Assembly: GCA_016710965.1 (NCBI GenBank)
Contig: JADJTW010000003.1
Location: 255,164-319,163, forward strand
Length of the DNA stretch: 64,000 nucleotides
Source of the DNA: Flavobacteriales bacterium
Lineage (GTDB): Bacteria; Bacteroidota; Bacteroidia; Flavobacteriales_F; PHOS-HE28
Direction of reading: 5' to 3'
The translations under genes were made by a program, and so were the position numbers. The stretch's first letter is position 1, and each line of letters opens with the position of its first letter. Below the pieces are notes generated by a model. That model was not told where the DNA came from. It saw only the letters and a program-made list of their open reading frames with translations, and did not search any database. Positions 55,384 through 62,343 of this stretch are shown in pieces.

Positions 55384-56876
55384 ATGAAAACCAGGTTTTA
55401 TTCTTCCTTCCGGAGCGCCACTGGACTCCTGTCGTTCATTTTGGCCAGCGGGCCAGTGATGGGCACCGTGGCGGTAAGTCCTTGTGGCACCGTTGACGTG
55501 AATCCATCTGGTGGGGTGTTGCTGACTTGATGCCACAGGTCGGTGTACTGGGCTACCGACTGACATTGATGTTAATCAGTCTTTTTCGGGTCTGTTTCGA
55601 ACATCCATAGTCGAGTCGATCTTCCCACCGAACGTATCTACCACTGTGTATGGATTACAATTCGGCACACTCTACTATTGGCATGTGGTCCGCAGGACTC
55701 GTTACCGGGAATGAACAGTTATGGAAACGCCCGCACCTTCAGACAGTGATGCCCTCGTTGCCAGCGCCATGGCTGAATTTCCCGGGGAACGAATATTCCG
55801 ACATGTCGACCTCGGTCGGACCAACTCGGGCAATTCGGGCCAATAACATCAGCGACGCTCCAACGTTCGACACCTCACACCCCCTTCGTTTCGGCGGCTA
55901 GGCCCCAGCTTAGCGCTATCCAACGGAGGTACATACTCTGCGTGCCCGTAGCCAAACCGTGGGGTCCGGGGGGAGGCCATACGCCTTCTAACGAGGGACC
56001 TCCCACGCCATTGAACCTGAAAGTGTTTCGCCCCATTACTTCCGGCGAAATGCACGATGACCTCCGCTCACAGGGGTTGCTGCCTTCAACGAACGGAGCA
56101 TTCCACCGAGCGTTATGTCCGCTGGCGGGTCCAATGCCATCGTTGAGACTTCCGAACGGCAACTCACTCCCCGACCAGCCGGCACACCGTCCCGGACCCG
56201 ATCCCACGACCGCAGGACCCGCCCCCCTTCCCAGAGCTGTACCATCAACCCCCACCTGCCCACGGGAACCTGCGTATGGTTACAAGTAATGTGACCCCTT
56301 TTTCACCCCGATCCACACGAGTCCTTTTTCCGCCGAACGTATCCACCACGGTCAGGCCTGTCGATGGGCACCAGTACTACTGGCATGTGGCCACAGGCGT
56401 GGCAATTGACAGCTTATGGCGCGGCTTGGTCAGCACAACGCCGCCGCGCGGATGCATGTCCACCGGCTCGTCCGTCAATCACGCATGGGCGACCACTTTC
56501 AGCGGCGCACCATGGCCACGCACGCCGGGCATGGGGATGTGAGTGCCGAACGAAAGGGCGGTTGGGCCCGAGGGGCACCACCGTGAAATTTGGCCACAAT
56601 TGATCCAATGACCCAAGGCCGTTGAACACGACGACCTTGCTGATGAGCGACCATTTGAGGAACGGGCTATTACCCAATCCACCCCCAAACTAACACGTCA
56701 GTCGATTGTTGACGCTCGGATCCGAACGGGAACACGAATGCCCCGGGTACCGCCGTGAAGACGTGAACATGGACGGCGTTGTGAAGTATACCGGCAGCGG
56801 TAATGACCGGGACATCATACTGACGACGGTGGGCAGCACGACACCGAACAGCACACGCGCGCAGCAGCTGCCCTGA
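55384..56876 (+). pseudogene. Degraded copy of the fibronectin-III / dockerin-like protein
   Basis: ATG 55384 gives a signal peptide MKTRFYSSFRSATGLLSFIL, then SPCGTVDVNPSGGVLLT and a stop, matching the N-terminus of the gene at 50875. Beyond it, homology reappears in pieces in different frames: FPPNVSTTVYGLQFGTLYYW near 55632-55690, NLKVF near 56010, a second FPPNVSTTV...YYWHV near 56330-56390, and finally DVNMDGVVKYTGSGNDRD near 56758-56811 through TRAQQLP and a stop at 56876. The stretch from 55540 to 56700 has no coherent frame and looks less GC-rich at its start. It is either a true pseudogene or a badly assembled paralog. Confidence 0.65.
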
Positions 56877-56954
56877 GCGGCCGTGCGGTCTTGAGGACTT
56901 TCCACGATCGATGGGGATGGTCATCCCGAACCAGGATGGTCATCCGCTACGGTC

Positions 56955-57680
56955 TTGTTCGCGGTTGTCACCATCCGACTGAAGGCATTGACATGGGACG
57001 GCGCGGTCGCCGCATCCGTACTCGGACTGACCGTGGTGTTCCTATCGGGTCCGGAATGGTTGGCCCCGCTATTCGCTTTCTTCGGAAGCAGCGTATTGCT
57101 GGGGAAGGCATTCCGAAGGCGGAGCGAGCGCGCCAGTGATACCAAGCAGGGCAAGCCGCGCGATGCTGCACAAGTGCTGTGCAATGGCCTGCCTTACGCC
57201 GCGCTGGTGATCTGGTCGGCCTTCACCCATCGCGACGTTGGCATGTACCTGTTGATCACGATGGCGGTGGCCACATCGGATACCTGGAGCAGCGAGGTGG
57301 GCACGGCCTTGCGCGGCCGTACGCTCAACATCATCGGTTTCAAACCGGTTGCACCGGGAAGATCCGGTGGGGTGAGCGTGGCCGGATCCGCTACAGGGAT
57401 CGCTGGAGCTTTGTGCATCGCAATGTTGGTTCTGGTGCTGCCAGGAGCCACCGCAACACCATTGAAGGACATCGCGATGATCGCGGTGTTCGGCTTCTCC
57501 GGAATGCTGGTTGACAGTGTACTGGGCAGCCTGTTCCAAGCCCGCTACTCCATGGCCGATAGCGCCATCGGCGACCGGGGTGAACAGTTCGTGGGTGGCC
57601 TTCGCTGGATGACCAACGACCTGGTGAACCTGCTGAGCAACGGGATCACCACGGCAGGAGCGGTATGGCTGCTCGTCTGA
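56955..57680 (+). CDS. DUF92 family membrane protein
   Basis: This 241-residue multi-helix membrane protein of the DUF92 family is related to plant phytol/farnesol phosphate kinases (VTE6). Conserved segments: ALTWDGAVAASVLGLTVVFL, ASDTKQGKPRDAAQVLCNGL, ATSDTWSSEVGTALRG, GFKPVAPGRSGGVSVAGSAT and FGFSGMLVDSVLGSLFQARY. The start is uncertain: no ATG is in frame near the N-terminus, so TTG 56955 is used; homologues usually have about 15 more residues. Function may involve isoprenoid-linked phosphate chemistry in the inner membrane, by analogy only. It converges on the polysaccharide cluster. Confidence 0.82.
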   Translation: MFAVVTIRLKALTWDGAVAASVLGLTVVFLSGPEWLAPLFAFFGSSVLLGKAFRRRSERASDTKQGKPRDAAQVLCNGLPYAALVIWSAFTHRDVGMYLLITMAVATSDTWSSEVGTALRGRTLNIIGFKPVAPGRSGGVSVAGSATGIAGALCIAMLVLVLPGATATPLKDIAMIAVFGFSGMLVDSVLGSLFQARYSMADSAIGDRGEQFVGGLRWMTNDLVNLLSNGITTAGAVWLLV

Positions 57681-57738
57681 GCCGGGCAAGAGTAGATCGC
57701 GTGCGTTCGATCCACGATCAGTGGACAACGAAACAGGA

Positions 57739-58488
57739 TCACCGGCGGAACAGCTGCCCCAACTTGCGCAAGGGCTTGGCCAGAACAATGAGCGGGCTTA
57801 CTTGCTCGCCGTTCAGCTTCCATGCCTTGTACACCTCCAGGTTCGCACGCCAGATGTGGGCGAGGGAGCGGTTGCTCACTCCTCCGAGGCGGAAACGCAC
57901 CATCACCTTCGGCACATGGCGCACGCGGATGCGGTGCTTGTACATGAAGCGGAACATGAGCTCGTAGTCAGCGCTCACCTTCAGGTCATCGCGGAAGTGG
58001 CCGAAACGGTCGTACACCTCTTTGCGGATGTAAGTACCCAGGTGGGGCGGCATCCATCCCGAACGGAATTTCTCGCGGTCGTAGGCACCTCCCTTCCAGA
58101 ACCGCTTCACCTTCTTGACGTCGTGCGGGTCCACCATGTAAGCATCCCCGTAGATGGCATCGGCATCTCCCTTATCGAACTCCGCGGCCATTTCCGAAAC
58201 GCAGCTCCTGTGCGCGATCATATCACCGGCGTTCACGAAGGCGACCACCTCACCGGTGGCTTTCCGGAGGCCCTTGTTCATGGCGTCGCACACGCACTTG
58301 TCCTTCTCGCTGGAAAAGTGCGCGATCACCTCGTTGTAGCGCTCGATCCGTTGTTGTGTTCCATCGGCACTCCCGCCATCGATGACGATGTGCTCAATGT
58401 CCCTGTGGTCCTGCATCACCACGCTGCGGATCGTCTCATCGATGTGCTCGGCGGCGTTGTAGCAGATGGTGATGATGGAGATCTTCAC
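57739..58488 (-). CDS. Glycosyltransferase family 2 protein
   Basis: This 249-residue inverting GT-A glycosyltransferase has nucleotide-binding strand VKISIITICYNAAEHIDETI, DGGSADGTQQRI, then the DxD-like ADAIYGDAY. A acceptor-side block ADYELMFRFMYKHRIRVRHV follows. The start is GTG 58488, because the first strand begins there and the upstream in-frame sequence is only the 7-base-period repeat. It belongs to the WcaA-type group that adds sugars to exopolysaccharide or capsule units. It is the last gene of the cluster running 62264 to 57739. Confidence 0.87.
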   Translation of the reverse strand: MKISIITICYNAAEHIDETIRSVVMQDHRDIEHIVIDGGSADGTQQRIERYNEVIAHFSSEKDKCVCDAMNKGLRKATGEVVAFVNAGDMIAHRSCVSEMAAEFDKGDADAIYGDAYMVDPHDVKKVKRFWKGGAYDREKFRSGWMPPHLGTYIRKEVYDRFGHFRDDLKVSADYELMFRFMYKHRIRVRHVPKVMVRFRLGGVSNRSLAHIWRANLEVYKAWKLNGEQVSPLIVLAKPLRKLGQLFRR

Positions 58489-58500
58489 GACAACGAACGG

Positions 58501-58568
58501 TTGCCCGGTTGCTTGTTGCGGGTTGCGGGTTGCTGGCTGCCCAACCCGCAACCCGCAACCCGTAACCC
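58501..58568 (-). repeat. Long 7-base-period hairpin between two cluster genes
   Basis: TTGC units lie at 58509, 58516, 58523 and 58530. AACCC units lie at 58543, 58550, 58557 and 58564. All are 7 bases apart. The core arms GTTGCGGGTTGCGGGTTG (58515-58532) and 58542-58559 are perfectly complementary over 18 bases with a 9-base loop. The element lies between the acyltransferase stop (58595) and the GT2 start (58488). Confidence 0.85.
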
Positions 58569-58594
58569 GCAGTAAAGGACGGGATGCCACCGCC

Positions 58595-59161
58595 TCATGT
58601 GCCGATGATCCGTTCGCGCACGGGCACTGCGGGATTGCCTTGGTAGATCATGTACGGCTCCAGGTCCTTGGTCGCCACACTGCCTGCTGAAAGCACGCTG
58701 TGGCTCTTCAGTGTAACACCCAACATCACCATGGCTCCCGCCCCCACCCAGCTACCGTCCTCGAGCACCACGGGGCCGCTCATCGTTGGGTAGTCCACCT
58801 TCTTGTAGTTGTGGCTGCCTTGGATGATCATGCCGCCTTGGGAGATCACCACGTTGTTGCCCAGCGTGAGCTGATCGATGTTATCGAGCCACGCGCGCTG
58901 GCCGATCCAGCAATGGTCGCCGATGGTCAGCTTCCAGGGGAACTTGATGTTGACCCCAGGGTGGATCACGACGCCCTTTCCCACGCGCGCACCGAACAAC
59001 CGGAGCAATCCGGGCTTCACGCTGCGGAAAGGGAAGCACGGGTTCAGGAAGAAGGCCGCATTGGTGAAATACCAGAGGGTCATCTTTACCGCACCGGCCC
59101 CTTTGGGGAAGTCGGCGTTGTTGAAGCGGGAGAGATCGACCCGCGGGCGTTCTGCGCTCAT
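58595..59161 (-). CDS. WcaF-type colanic-acid-like acetyltransferase
   Basis: This 188-residue left-handed beta-helix acyltransferase has hexapeptide repeats from about residue 60: GVVIHPGVNIKFPWKLTIGD, HCWIGQRAWLDNIDQLTLGN, VVISQGGMIIQGSHNY, and VVLEDGSWVGAGAMVMLGVT with the LSAGSVATKDL end. The N-terminal part (DLSRFNNADFPKGAGAVKMT and LWYFTNAAFFLNPCFPF) is typical of WcaF-like enzymes, which O-acetylate exopolysaccharide sugars with acetyl-CoA. The ATG overlaps the stop of the upstream glycosyltransferase (ATGA), so the two are translationally coupled. Confidence 0.88.
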   Translation of the reverse strand: MSAERPRVDLSRFNNADFPKGAGAVKMTLWYFTNAAFFLNPCFPFRSVKPGLLRLFGARVGKGVVIHPGVNIKFPWKLTIGDHCWIGQRAWLDNIDQLTLGNNVVISQGGMIIQGSHNYKKVDYPTMSGPVVLEDGSWVGAGAMVMLGVTLKSHSVLSAGSVATKDLEPYMIYQGNPAVPVRERIIGT

Positions 59162-60300
59162 CGGGTGAACAGTGCGAAGCTTCGTTCCACGGTCGCTGGA
59201 TCGCTCAAATATCGTTTGCCCATGGCGAATGCCCCGTTGCTCCATCGGTCGTACTGCAACTGGTCGGCATGCACCAGCCGCTCAATGGTCCGCGCGAACA
59301 GACCCTCCTGGTCCAATGGCAGATCCCAGCCGGCATCCTGCTTTTCCAGCCCTTTCCACGGCGTTCGATCGCTGATCAGCAACGGCAGCCCGGCGGCGAG
59401 CGCCTCGGCCATCGTATGCCCGAAGTTCTCCCTTGGCTGGGCATGAACAGGGGCGTGATAGTCCGAGAAAAGCGCTGGCACCCTCTCCGGATCGATCACG
59501 CCCTTGTAGTTCACTTTCACATTGGAGGGAAGAGCGGCGATGGCTTGCTCGCAACGCTGCCAATAGACCTGATCGTAGATCGGCCCGTACAGGTCGAAGG
59601 TGATAGCCCCCACCAGGTCTTTCAGCCGCTCGATCGCGAACAGCGTGTTCTTCTCCACGGCGATGCGGGCCACGCTGACCATTCCCAGTTCACCGGATTC
59701 CTTCTCACGGCGGGGTGGTACCGATGCGCCCAGCTTGCGTCCGAGATGCGGTACTTCCACGACATCGGCGCTCGACGATATCCACCGCTTCACGTCTTCG
59801 ACCTCCTCGGCCTTGGTGGCTTGGAAGCGCACACCGTTGTAGCAGCCCAGCGTCCGCATTACGGCGAGGAACACGCGCTTCTTCAAGGCCCCATGCTTCA
59901 TCATGCCGCTGGCGAGCATGCCCCGCACCGCCACGATGCGCTTCTGGTCCGACCCGCGCAAGGACCACAGCGGAAGGATGCTGAACGCCCACGCGTAGAT
60001 GCCATTGATGTAGACCGCGTCCCAAGCCCGCTCCGTCAACAGTTGTTTCCAGACCTGCGCATTGGCTGCGCTCCGTGATGCGTACCACACGCGCTCACCG
60101 CCCGGCAACGTGGTCCATGTGTCCGGGGTGATGCCTTCGTAGGGCTTTGCTTCCGTGTAATCCGTATCTGAAGTGATGATGTGGAAGTCAATGCGATCAC
60201 GCAGGTGATCCACCAGGTTCACCAAGCTCCGCACAGGGCCACCGGCTTTGAACCCGGGCGAGTACCAGCCGATGAAGACCAGGACCTGAGGCTTGCTCAT
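59158..60300 (-). CDS. Glycosyltransferase family 4 protein (GT-B)
   Basis: This 380-residue GT-B glycosyltransferase has the N-terminal domain VLVFIGWYSPGFKAGGPVRS (about residues 6-25). The C-terminal donor-binding domain includes LGMVSVARIAVEKNTLFAIE, VKVNYKGVIDPERVPALFSD and ENFGHTMAEALAAGLPLLIS, the E-x7-E-like region. It probably adds a sugar during assembly of the exopolysaccharide repeat. Its ATG overlaps the stop of the previous gene by 4 bases, and its own stop overlaps the WcaF-like start by 4 bases. Confidence 0.87.
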   Translation of the reverse strand: MSKPQVLVFIGWYSPGFKAGGPVRSLVNLVDHLRDRIDFHIITSDTDYTEAKPYEGITPDTWTTLPGGERVWYASRSAANAQVWKQLLTERAWDAVYINGIYAWAFSILPLWSLRGSDQKRIVAVRGMLASGMMKHGALKKRVFLAVMRTLGCYNGVRFQATKAEEVEDVKRWISSSADVVEVPHLGRKLGASVPPRREKESGELGMVSVARIAVEKNTLFAIERLKDLVGAITFDLYGPIYDQVYWQRCEQAIAALPSNVKVNYKGVIDPERVPALFSDYHAPVHAQPRENFGHTMAEALAAGLPLLISDRTPWKGLEKQDAGWDLPLDQEGLFARTIERLVHADQLQYDRWSNGAFAMGKRYLSDPATVERSFALFTR

Positions 60301-61399
60301 GCCTTGCCCGCCGAAGCCTGGCGAAGGTGGGGCAAGAAGCTAATGGCGGTACGGGCCCATTCGGAAGGGTTCCAACGGACGCCGAGTCCAGCACTGCGCT
60401 CACCCATCATCAGCAGCTCCTGATCGGTCCGGCCGATCATGGCAAGTATTGCCTTCTTCAATGACGCCTTGTCACCGGCGGTGAAGCCATGTCCGTTCTT
60501 CCCTTCGACCAGAAAGCGCTCCGCCGCGCCGACCGCATGGCTCAACAGCAGCGGAAACCCCGCGCAAGCGTGCTCCTGCACCACCACACCCCACGGCTCA
60601 TAGGTGCTGGGCAGCACGAAGACGCCGCTTTGCGCCAATATCTCCGGCATCCCCTCGGGCTGAACAAAGCCGAGATGCTTGATGCGTTCATGGCGACCGC
60701 TGGGCGAGTTCCGCACTTCATCGTGCAGTTCTCCGGTGCCCGCGATCCAGAGCTCCCAGTCGGCCGCCTCCCCGGTCGCACAGAGATCAGCGAACGCATC
60801 GCACAAATACTGGTGCCCTTGGTGGGGATGTAACGCGCCACACAAAGCAAACGATGCGGATAGCGTTCGGCCTTCAGCGCGGCGAACCGTGCGGCCAGCG
60901 GTGCGAAGCGGTCGACATCAGCGGAATAGAAGCCGGTGCGAACAGCCTCTTCCGCGAAACCCAGCTTGCCCGCATAGTTGGCCTGCGCTTCCCCGGTGAC
61001 CCACGCATGAGAGAACGTGCCCTTGATCCAGAACCGCGCGGCGATGGCGGCGGCGACCTGTCGCACATCCCCACGCCAGGCGGTATCGCTGCACATCACG
61101 GTCGGCTTGCCCTGCTTGCGCAGCTCGCGGCAGGCGGCGAGATAGCCCTTGTCCACCCATCCACTCGCGAAGGCGATGTCCGGCTTCAGCGCCTGTACCA
61201 ATCGTACCAGGCTTTCATCATCCACGGCACCACGCTCGTAGACCTTGAACCGGACGGGGAAGTCGAGTTCGAACGGGGCCTCCGCATTCACAGGCCACCG
61301 CACCAGATGTACCTCCACGTCGTGCTTCTCGACCAGCGCCTTCAGGCAGGCGAGGACGTAGGGAGCGAGTTCGGTGTAGAGGAAGAGGAACCGTTTCAA
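60297..61399 (-). CDS. Glycosyltransferase family 4 protein (frameshifted)
   Basis: The N-terminal domain is FLFLYTELAPYVLACLKALV, then VRFKVYERGAVDDESLVRLV and FASGWVDKGYLAACRELRKQ. At about 60825 the frame changes from LLCVARYIPTKG to QYLCDAFADLCATGEAADWE, and then VLPSTYEPWGVVVQEHACAG. The C-terminal HLRQASAGKA is encoded by a palindromic repeat (60303-60336). The start is uncertain: no ATG is near, and TTG 61399 opens the first beta-strand, inside a 7-base-period tract. About 367 residues after correction. Confidence 0.78.
60303..60336 (-). repeat. Palindromic element forming the C-terminus of a glycosyltransferase
   Basis: CTTGCCC (60303-60309) and GGGCAAG (60330-60336) form a perfect 7-bp outer stem, with GCC (60310-60312) and GGC (60320-60322) inside. 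It encodes the end of the GT4 protein and lies just upstream of the next start at 60300. It resembles 35862-35888. Confidence 0.6.
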
Positions 61400-61436
61400 G
61401 CTGCAAGGTTCAAGACACAAGCTCCCGGGATTCAAG
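61397..61436 (-). repeat. 7-base-period tract at a gene junction
   Basis: CAAG occurs at 61397, 61404, 61411 and 61418 (7 apart) and again at 61433. The tract separates the deacetylase stop (61432) from the presumed TTG start at 61399 of the next glycosyltransferase. No inverted partner is seen. Confidence 0.6.
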
Positions 61437-62264
61437 ATGCCGTATGCAACAGCTCCGCGAAAGTCGTGAACTTGAAGTCGCGGAAGAGGGCGTGCAGCTT
61501 GGGCTCGGTGGTACGCATGCCGGTGTAGGTCATGAAGCGGCGCTTGGCGCTCATCGGCAGGCGCGGTTGCCCGGGATCGATCTCGCGCGGATGCAGGTAG
61601 AACACCGCAGGCCGGTCCTCCGCGAGCACCTCCTTCACTTTGCGTTTGATCAGCGCGTACGGGAAGAAGCGCAGGTAACCACCTCCGAAGAAGTACATCT
61701 GTCGGCCGGCGGTGCGGGCCATGGAGATCGGGAACTCGACGAGGTCGCCGTGCTTGGTGGTGATGATGTGCGGCGTGGGCCGTGCGTTCGGCAAACCCCC
61801 ATGTCCACGGCTTCCGGGAAAAACGCTGCTGTCATAACGATAGCCGGCCTCGCGCACGCGATCGAAGAACCACGGCGTTTCCGTGGTCACGCTGAAACCC
61901 GGACAACGGTAACCCTTCACTTCCACCCCGCCAGCCCGTTCGATGATGTGCTTCGCCTTCCGAATGTCATCGTAGAAACGCTGCTCGCTGATGGTGTAGA
62001 CCAGCTCATGCGCATAGCCATGGCTGGCGATCTCATGCCCATCGGCCGCCGCCTCCTTCACCAGCTCCGGCCAGCGCTCGGCCACCCATGCCAGGAAGAA
62101 GAGCGTACACTTCCACCTCGTGCTGACGGAAGATGGCCAGCATGCGGCGCGTGTTCTCTCCACGTCGCTCTGGAGCGCGGGCCACTCTTCCAGCCTGGGG
62201 TATTGGGCAGACCGAGGATGTGGAACCAGTCCTCTACATCGAGGGTGAAAACGCAGGATCCCAT
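61432..62264 (-). CDS. Polysaccharide deacetylase, XrtA-system/DUF3473-like (frameshifted)
   Basis: The start is ATG 62264: MGSCVFTLDVEDWFHILGLP, the catalytic-base motif (TLDVEDWF) of the PEP-CTERM/XrtA exopolysaccharide deacetylases. Frames change near 62210, 62150 and 62105. Further on come HEIASHGYAHELVYT, the metal-binding His pair, then VKGYRCPGFSV, and the C-terminal DUF3473-like part YLHPREIDPGQPRLPMSAKR. It presumably removes N-acetyl groups from a secreted glycan. The adjacent glycosyltransferases and the acyltransferase support a role in exopolysaccharide production. About 277 residues after correction. Confidence 0.82.
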
Positions 62265-62287
62265 GGGAGCAGCGATTGGCGAGTGGT

Positions 62288-62342
62288 GAGTGGCGAGTGG
62301 TGAGCGCTGCACGTCGGAGCCAGCACTCACCACTCGCCACTC
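62288..62342 (-). repeat. Long 7-base-period hairpin between M16 peptidase and deacetylase
   Basis: Arms 62288-62309 and 62321-62342 are complementary at 21 of 22 positions around an 11-base loop. The arms are made of 7-base units (GAGTGGC, GAGTGGT and their complements). The element begins one base after the M16 peptidase stop codon on the minus strand and lies upstream of the deacetylase start. Confidence 0.85.
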
Positions 62343-62343
62343 C

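Noticed and set aside
58501..58568. Intrinsic terminator
   Set aside because: The stem is strong, but no T-run follows and the same design lies inside operons and in coding sequence; a repeat is the better description.
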